A program made the translations under genes and the position numbers. Below the pieces are notes generated by a model. That model worked only from the letters and a program-made list of their open reading frames with translations, did not search any database and was not told the DNA's origin. A DNA stretch of 64,000 bases. Source: Clostridium aminobutyricum (GTDB lineage: Bacteria; Bacillota; Clostridia; Peptostreptococcales; Anaerovoracaceae). Below are positions 44,136-54,584 of the stretch, one piece after another (within the stretch, counting starts at the first letter, position 1; every line of letters begins with the position of its first letter). The stretch is from NCBI RefSeq assembly GCF_017255415.1, contig NZ_JAFJZZ010000001.1:1178001-1242000 (forward strand). Direction: 5' to 3'.

Positions 44136-45254
44136 TTATAACCAATCTCTTGGATTCTTATATTCACCATTTACACGAACTTCAAAATGCACATGCGGTC
44201 CGGTCGAATCACCTGTAGAGCCTGATTTTGAAATCGCCTGACCTCTCGAAACTACATCGCCTGTACTCACAAGCAGCTTGCTGTTATGAGCGTATAAAGT
44301 AACAATTCCACCGCCATGGTCAATCATGACCATATACCCATAACTGTTGTTATAGGCCGCTTTGATGACTGTTCCCGGATTCGATGCGACAACAGTCGTA
44401 CCGGTAGGTGCCGCAATATCCATACCTGTATGTAATTTCTTATAGCCCAATATCGGATGAAGTCGATAGCCAAATTCAGAACTAATTCGAGTCACTCCCG
44501 GTACAGGCCATGCCATAATGCCGCCGTTATACGTTGTGCCTTTGCTCTGCAGGGCCAAAATTTCCGCTTTGATTCGATTTGCTTCGGCATTCAAATTGTT
44601 CAGCTGTTCTTCTAATGCCTTATTATCCTTCGCAACTTCTGATTTCTTTTCCGTCACTTCTGATTTACTCGCGCTTAAAGATTGTTTCTGCGCTTCCTGA
44701 TTCGATTGTTTTTGTTTCAGGTCAGCCTGCAATCCCAGCAAATACTGCTTTTGAGCATCAATGATTTGATGCTGTTCTTTCAGTACTTCCAAGACCTCTT
44801 TATCATTGTCATAAATCCTCTGCACTCGATCCATATTTGTCATTAAGTCGCTGATACCGCTTGAGCCAAGCAAGACATCAATAAATCCTACAGAGCCATT
44901 CTTATACATCGTACGAAGTCTTTTATTCAGATTGTCATTCTGCGTGTTCATATCCGCTTCAAGCTTCTCTAAGTCAGCCAATGCCTGACTAATTTTTGCT
45001 TGTGTTGCATCAATATCACCATCTAATGCATCAATTTGGGCCTGAGTAGAATTAATTTTACTTTCAAGGTTTTTAATCTCATTATTCAGCGAGTTTTCCA
45101 TTTTTTTGCCGTTGTTCAGCTGACCTTTTGTATCTGTGATCTGGCTATTGAGATCGTTCAGCTTATCTTGAGAATTTGCTCCGTATGTTAATCCCAATGC
45201 GCCGAAAGATAATACAAGCACAAATATTAAAGTATATGATATTACTTTTTTCAT
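44136..45254 (-). CDS. secreted M23 peptidase with coiled coil (EnvC/PcsB-type)
   Basis: A 372-residue cell-wall hydrolase. A signal peptide (residues 1-26, ending LTYGANS) is followed by about 190 residues of coiled coil, a short linker and an M23 lysostaphin-like domain from about residue 245. The zinc residues are visible in HTGMDIAAPTG and HVHFEV. It follows ftsX by 44 bases, and FtsEX is known to activate such coiled-coil peptidases at the septum, so that is the expected role. The stop codon lies at the border of the 98-bp repeats. Confidence 0.92.
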   Translation of the reverse strand: MKKVISYTLIFVLVLSFGALGLTYGANSQDKLNDLNSQITDTKGQLNNGKKMENSLNNEIKNLESKINSTQAQIDALDGDIDATQAKISQALADLEKLEADMNTQNDNLNKRLRTMYKNGSVGFIDVLLGSSGISDLMTNMDRVQRIYDNDKEVLEVLKEQHQIIDAQKQYLLGLQADLKQKQSNQEAQKQSLSASKSEVTEKKSEVAKDNKALEEQLNNLNAEANRIKAEILALQSKGTTYNGGIMAWPVPGVTRISSEFGYRLHPILGYKKLHTGMDIAAPTGTTVVASNPGTVIKAAYNNSYGYMVMIDHGGGIVTLYAHNSKLLVSTGDVVSRGQAISKSGSTGDSTGPHVHFEVRVNGEYKNPRDWL

Positions 45255-45298
45255 ATGTACGTTTCTCCCTCTTTACTTCTCTAATCCTAACCGGTTCC

Positions 45299-46192
45299 TT
45301 ATGTGTCAAGAAATCTTCTCATCGAAATAATACTGCCGCAAGCACCGATGCTGATACCGATGGATAAAAAGATCAAAATCAAATTTGTCGTTAAAAAGCT
45401 GGTAGGCACCATCGGCGTGGAAAGAATCAAAAACAAATCCTGACCGATCAATTCTATAATCTTTGCGTAAACAAAAGCAACGATCCCAACAGACAGTCCG
45501 GCAGATATCAGCCCTATGAGGATACCTTCTATTAAGAAAGGGCCTCGGATAAACCAATTTGTCGCTCCAACATATTTCATGATACGGATTTCTCTTGATC
45601 TTGCCAAAACAGTTAACTTGATCGTATTTGAAACGACAATTACCGAGACAACAACTAAAAATACCATAATAATCAACGCTGCAATTTGTATGAAGTTTGT
45701 AATTCGTATTAATTTTTCAACGGTCTCTTTATAATATTTAACGCCTTCAATCCCTTCAAAGTTTTTTAAGGCGTTTACGACAGAATCCGACGTTTCTAAG
45801 CTCTCTACTGTCACTACGATTGCGTTAGGGAGCGGATTGCTTGTCAAGGAATCCAATAAATAGGCTTTGTCACCCCAATCGGAACGCCAATCTGCCAATG
45901 CCTCTTCCTTAGAAAGATAACCTGCATCGGAAACTCCACGTATACTCTTTATCTCATCGATCATAATATCGACCTGATCCTGAGTAGTTTCATCTAATAA
46001 ATAAACCTGTACGGTATCGAAATCTTTTTTGGCGGTCTCCGCTGCCATATTGATATTAACAATTAAGACAAAGAATAAACCCAATATTAGAAGCATAGCA
46101 GTGATAGAAAAAACCGAAGCCAAACTCATGGTTCTATTTCTAAAGACTTGTATGAAAGCTTGTTTCATTGAATATTTTATGCTGTTAAACAT
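45299..46192 (-). CDS. ftsX: cell division protein FtsX
   Basis: A 297-residue membrane protein with one helix near residues 22-45, an external domain (about 50-165), and three more helices in the C-terminal half. The MKQAFIQVFRNRTMSLASVFSIT start and NTIKLTVLARSREIRIMKYVGATNWFIRGPF loop are typical of FtsX. It forms a complex with FtsE and transmits ATP-driven change to the peptidase outside. Its start overlaps the end of ftsE by eight bases. Confidence 0.95.
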   Translation of the reverse strand: MFNSIKYSMKQAFIQVFRNRTMSLASVFSITAMLLILGLFFVLIVNINMAAETAKKDFDTVQVYLLDETTQDQVDIMIDEIKSIRGVSDAGYLSKEEALADWRSDWGDKAYLLDSLTSNPLPNAIVVTVESLETSDSVVNALKNFEGIEGVKYYKETVEKLIRITNFIQIAALIIMVFLVVVSVIVVSNTIKLTVLARSREIRIMKYVGATNWFIRGPFLIEGILIGLISAGLSVGIVAFVYAKIIELIGQDLFLILSTPMVPTSFLTTNLILIFLSIGISIGACGSIISMRRFLDT

Positions 46193-46919
46193 GATTTTCG
46201 AAAATCCCCCCTTTGTACATACCCGTATGCTTTAGAGGCTCTTCCGATAGGCCGTAAGCACCCACGTCATCTCTGACAATTTTCCCCTTTTCAATGACAA
46301 TAACTCTTTTCCCCATTCGATCTACGATATCTTTCGCATGGGTTACCATTACAATCGTGGTACCTCTCAGATTGATCTGTTCCAACAGACGCATAATTTC
46401 CCATGCCGTATCCGGGTCCAAGTTTCCGGTAGGCTCGTCCGCGATAAGAACCGTCGGATTATTGACAATAGCTCTCGCAATTGCTACTCTTTGCTGTTCT
46501 CCAGCCGACAGTTCATCCGGATATTTATTTGCCTTATTGCTTATTCCGACAAGACTAAGCACCTGTGGCACCTGTCTTCGAATCGCTCTGGAACTCATAT
46601 GTATAATCTCCATCGCAAAAGCTACATTTTCATATACGGTCATCTTCGGAAGCAATCTGAAATCCTGAAATACGATTCCAGTGCTTCTTCGTAATTTCGG
46701 AATCTTTCTATTGGAAAGGTTCGTAATCTCATTTCCGTTTACTTTAATGCTTCCTGAATCCGCTTCTATTTCTTTTAAAATCAACTTGATGAAAGTGGAT
46801 TTGCCGGCTCCGCTCGGACCAACTAAAAAAACAAAATCACCTTTATTTATTTTAACGTTTACATTGTCTAAGCCAATATTTGTCTTATATTGCTTACAAA
46901 CGTTTTGAAAAACTATCAT
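46185..46919 (-). CDS. ftsE: cell division ATP-binding protein FtsE
   Basis: A 244-residue ABC ATPase. Walker A is VGPSGAGKSTFIKL near residue 33, the signature is LSAGEQQRVAIARA near residue 138, and Walker B is VLIADEPTGNLDPDTA. The C-terminus extends about 15 residues past the usual length (GMYKGGIFENHV). It is the first gene of the ftsE-ftsX-peptidase set, which is a common order in Firmicutes. Confidence 0.95.
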   Translation of the reverse strand: MIVFQNVCKQYKTNIGLDNVNVKINKGDFVFLVGPSGAGKSTFIKLILKEIEADSGSIKVNGNEITNLSNRKIPKLRRSTGIVFQDFRLLPKMTVYENVAFAMEIIHMSSRAIRRQVPQVLSLVGISNKANKYPDELSAGEQQRVAIARAIVNNPTVLIADEPTGNLDPDTAWEIMRLLEQINLRGTTIVMVTHAKDIVDRMGKRVIVIEKGKIVRDDVGAYGLSEEPLKHTGMYKGGIFENHV

Positions 46920-47091
46920 AGAGGAAACCTCCCTAGCTGCAATAAATTTATTAGATTTGCGTCTTTTTTACACAAAACTACATATTATTATACTATGAAA
47001 CGACAACTATTTAAATAGTTCCAATTATTACAATACTATTACATTCGCGGACAGAGGTCTAATCCATTGATACTCCAGTGCTTCAGAACCT

Positions 47092-47886
47092 TTAAAATTC
47101 AATCTGAAGCTTGATTTTTTCCAAAGGCTCTGTCATCACTTCAGCAATGGATTTTACCGAATACGGGATTCGACAATTATATTCCGCTAAATAAAAGGAT
47201 TGCTGTTGAACCATCGGAACGATAATATAATTTTTTACTTTAATAAAAGTATTGAACTCCCTTTTATTAACCCCTTCATTATACTTATTGACAAGCCATA
47301 TTATTTTTTGTCCTTTCATCTCAAGATTTTTCATCTGGCATAAAGAAGGATATCCAGAAATAAGTTTGGAGGGGAGCGGGTCAATTACAAAAATAATCAA
47401 ATCCATTTCCCGGATAATCTCTTCTGTATCATGAGAGGTCGTTAGATCGCAAACGATGATGTCCGCAGTAATATTATTAATAATCCTGCACATCTCAATC
47501 GGCTCAATCTTTATGTTGTCTCTATACTGACCCGTCATGGAAGGGACACGCAGCGCCCAATTTATTTTTTCATCCAGATTTACCAATCCGCTAACGGAAC
47601 GTCCTTCCTTCATTTCATGATAAAAATCATAGAAAGCACGGCCTGCAAACCGTTTGTCCATCCCAAGACTGTCATATATATAGCGTTCACTGGAGCTATC
47701 TGTGCACGCCTCAACGAAAGCGACACGCTGGCCCTTTTCTTTTGAAAGGTGTTTTGCTAAAGAAGACGAAATAAAACTTGTCCCTGCACCTGCACTCATC
47801 CCTACTATTCCGATTTTTTGTCTGCTTTTCTTTGCAGCATAAAGCTCCTCTGCCTCTTCCCTTACAAATATTCGATTCACATACAT
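47092..47886 (-). CDS. ParA/MinD-like protein with degenerate P-loop
   Basis: A 264-residue protein with the fold pattern of the ParA/MinD group: IGIVGMSAGAGTSFISSSLAKHL at residues 25-47 (given here in part), VAFVEACTD, then IIVCDLTTSHD as the Walker B-like strand and IIWLVNKYNEG. In the P-loop the usual Lys residues of GKGGVGKT are Met and Gly, so ATP binding or hydrolysis may be lost. The role is unknown; related proteins in Clostridia are annotated only as ParA-like. GGAGGG precedes the ATG. It is a single gene between ftsE and the trp operon. Confidence 0.65.
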   Translation of the reverse strand: MYVNRIFVREEAEELYAAKKSRQKIGIVGMSAGAGTSFISSSLAKHLSKEKGQRVAFVEACTDSSSERYIYDSLGMDKRFAGRAFYDFYHEMKEGRSVSGLVNLDEKINWALRVPSMTGQYRDNIKIEPIEMCRIINNITADIIVCDLTTSHDTEEIIREMDLIIFVIDPLPSKLISGYPSLCQMKNLEMKGQKIIWLVNKYNEGVNKREFNTFIKVKNYIIVPMVQQQSFYLAEYNCRIPYSVKSIAEVMTEPLEKIKLQIEF

Positions 47887-47998
47887 CCCTCCTTCTTATT
47901 TGTAAGTATTATTTAAACATAATTTACATTATATGTAAATAAAATTCTTCTGATTTATCCCCTAGTTACAGCAAGCGATATGTCCTGCATAATATAAA

Positions 47999-48023
47999 AG
48001 ACTGCTTCTTCTCGAAACAGTCT
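47999..48023 (-). terminator. trp operon terminator
   Basis: AGACTG and CAGTCT close a short hairpin, with TTTCGAGAAGAAG between them, followed on the minus strand by TTTTATATT. It lies 20 bases past the trpA stop. Confidence 0.65.
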
Positions 48024-48043
48024 CTACTCTCCTATTATAAATC

Positions 48044-48826
48044 TTATTTACAAGCTTCTTTCATTTCTCTAACATAGTGATATAAATGCGGGCCTGCATC
48101 GGCCCCATATTTTTCGATAATCTTCACAATTGCACTCCCGACGATGACACCATCCGCATCCTTCGAAATGGCTTTCGCCTGATCGGGGGTATTGATTCCA
48201 AAGCCTACTGCACAAGGAGTATCGGTCGCCTCCTTCACGGCGTTTAAAATAGCGGTCAAATCTGTTTTGATTTCACTTCGCATCCCGGTAACGCCCATGG
48301 ACGAAACAATATAGACAAATCCGGTTGATTCCTTGGCAATCATCTTGATTCGTTCTTCGGAGGTCGGTGCAATCAAGGAAATGATATCAATCCCTTGCTG
48401 TTTTGCCAATTCGGTCATTTCGCCTCGTTCTTCAAACGGAAGATCCGGAATAATCATACCATCCACTCCTACAGCCTTGCATTTTTCAAAGAATTTTTCA
48501 TATCCATAACTGAAAATCGGATTGAGGTAAGTCAAAAAGACAAGCGGAATATCACTCTCCTTTCTCACCAATGCAACAAGATCAAATACCTTATCCGTAT
48601 TGGCTCCTGCCGACAAAGCACGAATATTTGCTTCCTGAATCACAGGGCCCTCTGCTATCGGATCGGAAAAAGGAATACCGATTTCGATTAAATCTGCCCC
48701 CGCCCGTTCCATTTCCAGAATAAAGTCTTTGCTTTGCTCTATCGTCGGATCTCCTGCTGTTAGAAATCCGATAAACGCTTTTCCTTTTCCCTCTTTATGT
48801 GCAAATGCACGTTGAATCTTACTCAA
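48044..48826 (-). CDS. trpA: tryptophan synthase alpha chain
   Basis: Cleaves indole-3-glycerol phosphate to indole, which passes to TrpB. The start is a TTG (encoding SKIQRAFAH onward) overlapping the last codons of trpB, with GGTGGAG in front; the ATG 13 codons upstream is internal to trpB. At 260 residues it is normal. [14 protein letters not shown], the catalytic Glu in [18 protein letters not shown] and Asp in [13 protein letters not shown] are present. Last gene of trpEGDCFBA, followed by a terminator. Confidence 0.94.
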   Translation of the reverse strand: MSKIQRAFAHKEGKGKAFIGFLTAGDPTIEQSKDFILEMERAGADLIEIGIPFSDPIAEGPVIQEANIRALSAGANTDKVFDLVALVRKESDIPLVFLTYLNPIFSYGYEKFFEKCKAVGVDGMIIPDLPFEERGEMTELAKQQGIDIISLIAPTSEERIKMIAKESTGFVYIVSSMGVTGMRSEIKTDLTAILNAVKEATDTPCAVGFGINTPDQAKAISKDADGVIVGSAIVKIIEKYGADAGPHLYHYVREMKEACK

Positions 48827-50003
48827 CGATCTCCACCCCCCTATATCTGGCAATTGCGGCCACATCCTTATCCCCTCTTCCGGATAAGCACAGAATGATA
48901 CTATCCCCTTTGCTCATAGTTGGTGCCAGCTTCATCACATGGGCAACGGCATGTGCACTCTCAATGGCCGCTATGATCCCCTCCGTTCTGGCTAGATATT
49001 CAAATGCTCTTACTGCCTCTTCATCCGTTACCGGTACATATTCTGCCCGACCGATGTCATGCAAGTGCGCATGCTCCGGTCCGATTCCCGGATAATCCAG
49101 GCCAGCAGAAATGGAGTAAACCGGTGCAATCTGTCCAAAATCATCTTGGCAGAAATACGATTTCATGCCATGGAAGATACCCAGTCTGCCGTTTGCAATA
49201 GTCGCTGCATTCATGTCGGTATTTACGCCATGTCCAGCTGCTTCACAACCGATCAGTCTTACTCCCTCATCGTTTATAAAATTATAGAACATACCCATTG
49301 CATTGCTGCCTCCGCCTACGCAAGCAATGACCGCGGCCGGCAGTTTACCCTCCCGTTCCAAGATTTGTTCTCTCGCTTCTTTGCTGATAACACTCTGAAA
49401 ATCTCGAACCATCATCGGGAACGGATGAGGCCCCATAACGGATCCCAATACATACGCCGTATCTTCCACCCGTGTCGTCCATTCTCGAAACGTTTCATTG
49501 ACGGCATCCTTCAGGGTCATGGTGCCGCTGGTTACCGGATGCACTTTTGCACCCAGAAGCTCCATGCGATACACATTGAGTGCCTGTCGCTCCGTATCCT
49601 CCTTGCCCATAAAAATCTCACATTCCAAGCCAAGCAACGCGGCGGCTGTTGCAGTTGCTACACCATGCTGACCGGCTCCGGTTTCCGCTATAATACGCGT
49701 TTTACCCATTTTTTTAGCCAACAAAGCCTGTCCCAATACATTGTTAATCTTATGGGAGCCTGTATGATTTAAGTCTTCGCGCTTTAAGTAAATCCTGGCT
49801 CCTCCTAAATCGGTTGTCAGCTTTTCAGCATAGTACAGTAAAGACGGTCTGCCCGCATATTCCTTAAGAAGTTTATTCAATTCATCATTAAATTCTTCAT
49901 TGTACTTATATTTTTCGTAACATTCCTCTAAATGAATGATTTCATTCATCAACGTTTCGGGAATGTATTGTCCGCCATGAACACCATATCGTCCTTTAGA
50001 CAT
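48819..50003 (-). CDS. trpB: tryptophan synthase beta chain
   Basis: A 394-residue PLP enzyme that joins indole and serine to tryptophan. [17 protein letters not shown] near residue 82 holds the PLP lysine, and [10 protein letters not shown] near residue 232 the phosphate-binding loop. The start [16 protein letters not shown] is typical of TrpB1. It overlaps trpF by eight bases and trpA by eight. Confidence 0.97.
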   Translation of the reverse strand: MSKGRYGVHGGQYIPETLMNEIIHLEECYEKYKYNEEFNDELNKLLKEYAGRPSLLYYAEKLTTDLGGARIYLKREDLNHTGSHKINNVLGQALLAKKMGKTRIIAETGAGQHGVATATAAALLGLECEIFMGKEDTERQALNVYRMELLGAKVHPVTSGTMTLKDAVNETFREWTTRVEDTAYVLGSVMGPHPFPMMVRDFQSVISKEAREQILEREGKLPAAVIACVGGGSNAMGMFYNFINDEGVRLIGCEAAGHGVNTDMNAATIANGRLGIFHGMKSYFCQDDFGQIAPVYSISAGLDYPGIGPEHAHLHDIGRAEYVPVTDEEAVRAFEYLARTEGIIAAIESAHAVAHVMKLAPTMSKGDSIILCLSGRGDKDVAAIARYRGVEIVE

Positions 50004-50595
50004 CTCTTACCCTCCTTATAAACTCTTCTATTTTATGTTGATCCTTTTTCCCGTCACTTTCCACTCCGCTGCTCGTATCGACAGCAAATGGATTTGCAGT
50101 TCTGATTGCCTCTTCTACATTCTCACAACGAAGTCCTCCTGCCAGAAAAAAGGCTTTTTCTAAATTTCCGATCAAGCTCCAGTCGAAATGGTGTCCGGTT
50201 CCTCCGCTCCCATGATCCAACAGCAAATAATCTGCGGCACTTTCCTGCGCCTCTACAATATCCTCGCGGCTGTTTACTTGAACGGCTTTGATAATCGGCA
50301 CATGAATCTTATCTTTTAAAGTTTTGATATAATCTTCACTTTCCTGCCCATGAAGCTGCACCATGTCAATGATTCCCGCATCCATTATTGATATAATTTG
50401 TTCCAGTGGTTCATTGACAAATACCCCTACCGCTTGTATCTTCGGATTCAATTTTTTTCGTAGCTCCTTTGCTTGCTCCGCCGTTACTTTTCTTTTACTT
50501 TTTGCAAAAATAAATCCGATAAAATCCGGTTCTGCCTCGTTCACAAAATCGATATCACACATTCTGGACAGTCCGCAAATCTTTACCTTCGTCAT
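49996..50595 (-). CDS. trpF: phosphoribosylanthranilate isomerase
   Basis: A 199-residue barrel enzyme that converts phosphoribosylanthranilate to the ribulose form. [14 protein letters not shown] with the catalytic Cys is at the start, MVQLHGQE in the middle, and the Asp in [10 protein letters not shown] near the end. Its ATG overlaps the trpC stop as ATGA. TrpF and TrpC are separate proteins here, unlike E. coli where they are fused. Confidence 0.96.
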   Translation of the reverse strand: MTKVKICGLSRMCDIDFVNEAEPDFIGFIFAKSKRKVTAEQAKELRKKLNPKIQAVGVFVNEPLEQIISIMDAGIIDMVQLHGQESEDYIKTLKDKIHVPIIKAVQVNSREDIVEAQESAADYLLLDHGSGGTGHHFDWSLIGNLEKAFFLAGGLRCENVEEAIRTANPFAVDTSSGVESDGKKDQHKIEEFIRRVRDV

Positions 50596-51377
50596 CCTTT
50601 CATCCCCCTGAGCTCCTGCAGCCGTATTTTTTTATCGGAACTTCTCATCAACGTTTCACCAATCAGCACCGCGTTCACACTGTTTTTTCGTAGGAGCGCA
50701 ATATCTCCGGCGGTTGTTATACCGCTTTCCGATACAAAAATCTTATTGGACGGAACCAACTCTCTCAGCCGGATGCTTGTCTGAAGCTCCACTTCAAAGG
50801 TTTTTAAGTCTCTGTTATTGACACCAATGATTCTTGCACCGGCTGCTAAAGCACTTTTTACTTCCTCTTCCGTATGCGCCTCTACAAGAGCAGAAAGCCC
50901 CAAACGGTCTGCAATTTCAATATATTCTTTCAATGTATCCGTATCAAGCAATGCACAAATGAGTAAAACAGCAGAGGCTCCTAGTATTTTTGCTTCATAA
51001 ATTTGATAGGGGTCAACGGTGAAGTCCTTTCGCAGGATCGGAATCGTGACAATTTCACTGACTTCCTTCAAATAGTGATCGCTGCCTAAAAAGTATTTTG
51101 GTTCCGTTAAGACCGATATACAGGAAGCTCCGGCATCTTCATATTCCTTTGCAATACTCAAATACGGGAACTCTTCATCGATCATCCCTTTTGAAGGAGA
51201 AGCTTTTTTAATTTCGCAAATAAAAGATATTCCTTCTGACTGCAAAGCCTTTTCAAAAGGAAATCCGGTATCGGAAGGATATGCCTCAGCTTCTGCTTTT
51301 ACGATTTTTATCGGTTTGCTTTCCTTTAGCTGTTCTACCCTCTTTCTGGTGCTGTCAGCTATGCGTTCTAAAATCAT
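50592..51377 (-). CDS. trpC: indole-3-glycerol phosphate synthase
   Basis: A 261-residue barrel enzyme that closes the indole ring. FICEIKKASPSKG holds the catalytic Lys near residue 56, LRKDFTVDPYQIYEAK the second Lys near 115, and GVNNRDLKTFEVE and VSESGI follow. The gap to trpD is 27 bases; it is coupled to trpF. Confidence 0.96.
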   Translation of the reverse strand: MILERIADSTRKRVEQLKESKPIKIVKAEAEAYPSDTGFPFEKALQSEGISFICEIKKASPSKGMIDEEFPYLSIAKEYEDAGASCISVLTEPKYFLGSDHYLKEVSEIVTIPILRKDFTVDPYQIYEAKILGASAVLLICALLDTDTLKEYIEIADRLGLSALVEAHTEEEVKSALAAGARIIGVNNRDLKTFEVELQTSIRLRELVPSNKIFVSESGITTAGDIALLRKNSVNAVLIGETLMRSSDKKIRLQELRGMKG

Positions 51378-51404
51378 CCTATCTCACCCCTTCTACTATG
51401 GACA

Positions 51405-52412
51405 TTAACTATTGGACATTCGAACAAACTGTTCAAGCTGCTCTTTCGCTTTTCCGCTGTCAATGATTTCTTCCGCCAATCGGATTCCTTCCTGAATCGA
51501 ATCCACTTTCTTGGCTATATACAATGCCGCTGCTGAGTTTATTAACACGGCATCTCTCTTCGGGCCTTGTTCTCCGTCTAGTATTCGTCTTGTAATCCCG
51601 GCATTTTCCTCCGGCATTCCTCCCACCAAATCCCCTTTTGAACAACGACGGAGACCAAAATCCTCCGGAACAATTTTGTAGGAATGGAGTTCTCCATCTT
51701 TAATCTCACACACTGTGGTTGGTGCGCTCATAGAGATTTCATCCAATCCGTCATTTCCGTACACCACCATGGCATGTTGAACGCCTAAATTTAAAAGCAC
51801 TTTTGCCAGAGGTTCTACCAAAGCTTCATCATACACACCCATCAGCTGCATTTTAGCGCCTGCCGGATTAGAAAGAGGACCTAATATGTTAAATACCGTT
51901 CGAATTCCAAGTTCTCTTCTGACAGGGCCCACATGTTTCATAGCAATATGATAGTTTTGAGCAAATAAGAAACAAATACCTATTTCCTGTAATAGGCTAG
52001 TGCTCTGCTCCGGTGAAATCATAATGTTTACGCCGAGCGCTTCCAACACATCCGCGGCCCCGCATTTACTGGAAGCTGCCCTGTTTCCATGCTTAGCCAC
52101 GGCCACACCTGCCGCAGAAATTATCAGCGCAGAGGTGGTGGAGATGTTAAAGGAATTGGACTTATCCCCTCCCGTTCCAACAATCTCGAGAACATCCATT
52201 TCATGCAGCAATTTGATGCAGTGCTTTCTCATGCCGGCAGCGGAAGCTGTGATTTCGTCTATGGTCTCTCCCTTCATGCTAAGTGCCACTAAATAAGCAC
52301 TTTTTTGTATATCGGTGGCCTGACCACTCATGATTTCATCCATGACAATCTCAGCCATTTTATAGTCCAAATTCTCTTTATTCGTTAATTTTACGATTGC
52401 TTCCTTAATCAT
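51405..52412 (-). CDS. trpD: anthranilate phosphoribosyltransferase
   Basis: A 335-residue enzyme that transfers phosphoribose to anthranilate. The PRPP loop is [17 protein letters not shown] near residue 76, followed by [18 protein letters not shown], and [23 protein letters not shown] near residue 160 are all standard. It is not fused to TrpG. A 73-base gap separates it from trpG. Confidence 0.96.
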   Translation of the reverse strand: MIKEAIVKLTNKENLDYKMAEIVMDEIMSGQATDIQKSAYLVALSMKGETIDEITASAAGMRKHCIKLLHEMDVLEIVGTGGDKSNSFNISTTSALIISAAGVAVAKHGNRAASSKCGAADVLEALGVNIMISPEQSTSLLQEIGICFLFAQNYHIAMKHVGPVRRELGIRTVFNILGPLSNPAGAKMQLMGVYDEALVEPLAKVLLNLGVQHAMVVYGNDGLDEISMSAPTTVCEIKDGELHSYKIVPEDFGLRRCSKGDLVGGMPEENAGITRRILDGEQGPKRDAVLINSAAALYIAKKVDSIQEGIRLAEEIIDSGKAKEQLEQFVRMSNS

Positions 52413-52485
52413 AAGTACCTCTCTCTCTATTAAAAATACGGCTATCTCATCGCTACCTTTACACCCTTTATATCAAGCTTCATTT

Positions 52486-53064
52486 TCAATCTTGTTTACT
52501 TAGCGATAAAAAATTTTCTATTATTTTCTTTCCGTCCGGAGTCAAAATAGATTCCGGATGAAATTGCAGACCACATACCTTATATTCCTTATGCCGTATC
52601 GCCATCACTTCTCCGTCTTCACTTCTGGCAATAATCTGCAATGCCGGCGGCATCGCTTCTTCTACCGCGGCTAAAGAGTGATATCTGGCCACTTTTATTT
52701 CCTCCGGCAAACCTTTAAAAATTGCTGTATCGTTATCTATTTGTATCAACGATTGTTTACCATGCATTAATTGCTTTGCATATGACACCACTCCGCCGTA
52801 CGCTTCACAAATCGCCTGATGCCCCAGGCATACGCCCAAAATTGGAATGCTCCCTCCCAATGCTCGGATTACCTCTATGCAGATTCCTGCTTCCGCAGGC
52901 CTTCCGGGGCCGGGAGAAAGTACAATGGCCTCTGGATTTAATGCTTGAATTTCTTCAACAGTCCGTTCATCATTTCGAATTACCTCGATATTTTCATGAA
53001 TGGAACCGATCAGTTGATACAGATTATAAGAAAAGCTATCATAGTTATCAATCAGTACAATCAT
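52486..53064 (-). CDS. trpG: anthranilate synthase glutaminase subunit
   Basis: A 192-residue class I glutamine amidotransferase that supplies ammonia to TrpE. The catalytic Cys is in ILGVCLGHQAI near residue 79, and the His/Glu pair in LQFHPESIL near residue 170. The ATG overlaps the trpE stop as TAATG. The protein may also serve folate synthesis as PabA, as in Bacillus; no pabB is near. Confidence 0.95.
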   Translation of the reverse strand: MIVLIDNYDSFSYNLYQLIGSIHENIEVIRNDERTVEEIQALNPEAIVLSPGPGRPAEAGICIEVIRALGGSIPILGVCLGHQAICEAYGGVVSYAKQLMHGKQSLIQIDNDTAIFKGLPEEIKVARYHSLAAVEEAMPPALQIIARSEDGEVMAIRHKEYKVCGLQFHPESILTPDGKKIIENFLSLSKQD

Positions 53065-54539
53065 TATTCCAACCCCTCTCTGGCAATCCCAATGGCATGT
53101 ATAACGGCTTGCGCTTTATTTAAACATTCCTGATGCTCCGATTCCGGAATGCTATCCGCCACAATTCCGGCCCCGGATCGAATAAATATTTTCCCGTTCT
53201 TTTTGAAAGCCAATCGAATGGCGATACAAGTATCCAAATTTCCTGTAAAATCGATATAGCCAATGGCTCCGCCATAAATTCCCCTTTTATTATTTTCCAA
53301 TTCATTGATAATTTCACACGCTCTTATTTTCGGTGCTCCTGAAAGTGTTCCGGCAGGCAATATGGCATCCACCGCATCGATAGCGCTTTTATCCTCTTGG
53401 ATTTCTCCCTCTATGGTAGAACCGATATGCATCACATGGGAGAATCGTTCAACAGAAAGGTACTGGTTAACCTTTACACTGCCGAACTTGCTGATTTTGC
53501 CCACATCATTTCTGCCCAAGTCGACCAACATATTATGTTCAGCCAATTCCTTTTGGTCAGCCAGCAGTTCACGCTCCAGCTGTAAATCTTCTTCTTCCGT
53601 TTTTCCTCGAGGTCTGCTTCCTGCTAGGGGAAACGTATTTAAAATGCCGTTTTCTAATTTTACTAGTGTCTCCGGTGATGCGCCTGCAATCTCAATGTCA
53701 TCGCTGGAGAAGAAAAACATATAAGGCGAAGGATTTGTCGTTCTCAATACGCGGTATACATCCAGCAGACTTCCTTCGAATTCCGCTTCCAAACGATTGG
53801 ATAGCACCACTTGAAAAATATCGCCCTCTTTTATATAATGCTTCGCGCGTTCCACCATCTGGCAAAATTCTTCTTTCGTAAAGAGTGGTTTTAATTCAGA
53901 TTTTAAAACTGGTTTTGGCGTCAGCATCGCTTCTCCTGATTGAATCAGCTGCATTAAATTTTTCAATTCCATGACAGCTCTGTTGTATTCCGTCTCTAAT
54001 TCCACTAATTTTGCATTCGCAATCAAAATAATCTTCTGCTTAAAATGATCGAAAGCGATGACCTTATCAAACAGCATTAAGTCTACATCTTTGAAGTTTT
54101 CTTCATCCCTTGCATCCAGTGTAAGGGATGGCTCTGCATATTTGATATAGTCGTATGAGAAATATCCTACTAATCCACCGGTAAAGGACGGCAGATAATC
54201 CATCTTTGGGCTCTTATTTTCATCGATGATATTTTTGATATAGTCTCCCGGTCTATCAGTTTGAACAGTAAAGGTTGTCCCTGAATTGATTTGTAACGCC
54301 CCGTTCGTACAAGTTAGTTCCAGCGTTGGATTAAATCCAAGAAACGTATACCTCCCCCATTTTTGCGTATCTTCCACACTTTCCAGCATATAGCAGTGCT
54401 TGCTGATCTTTTTTAGCTTTTTCAGTAATTCGATAGGGGTGCAGCTATCCGAATAAATCTCACAGCTAACAGGAATCACCTTATACTCACCGTTTCCTGC
54501 TATTTCTCTGGCTTCTTCTAATGTTGGTTTAAAATTCAT
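53064..54539 (-). CDS. trpE: anthranilate synthase component I
   Basis: A 491-residue chorismate-using enzyme, first step of tryptophan synthesis. The start MNFKPTLEEA has AAAGGAGG five bases upstream; 13 further codons have none. The feedback-site region LLKKLKKISKHCYMLES is near residue 40, and chorismate-binding motifs GDIFQVVLSNR, RGKTEEED and AGAGIVADSIPESE are present. It is the first gene behind a tryptophan T-box. Confidence 0.96.
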   Translation of the reverse strand: MNFKPTLEEAREIAGNGEYKVIPVSCEIYSDSCTPIELLKKLKKISKHCYMLESVEDTQKWGRYTFLGFNPTLELTCTNGALQINSGTTFTVQTDRPGDYIKNIIDENKSPKMDYLPSFTGGLVGYFSYDYIKYAEPSLTLDARDEENFKDVDLMLFDKVIAFDHFKQKIILIANAKLVELETEYNRAVMELKNLMQLIQSGEAMLTPKPVLKSELKPLFTKEEFCQMVERAKHYIKEGDIFQVVLSNRLEAEFEGSLLDVYRVLRTTNPSPYMFFFSSDDIEIAGASPETLVKLENGILNTFPLAGSRPRGKTEEEDLQLERELLADQKELAEHNMLVDLGRNDVGKISKFGSVKVNQYLSVERFSHVMHIGSTIEGEIQEDKSAIDAVDAILPAGTLSGAPKIRACEIINELENNKRGIYGGAIGYIDFTGNLDTCIAIRLAFKKNGKIFIRSGAGIVADSIPESEHQECLNKAQAVIHAIGIAREGLE

Positions 54540-54584
54540 ACAATCCTCCTTTATTTCTGTAGGCGAAGGCAAATACAATAAAAA

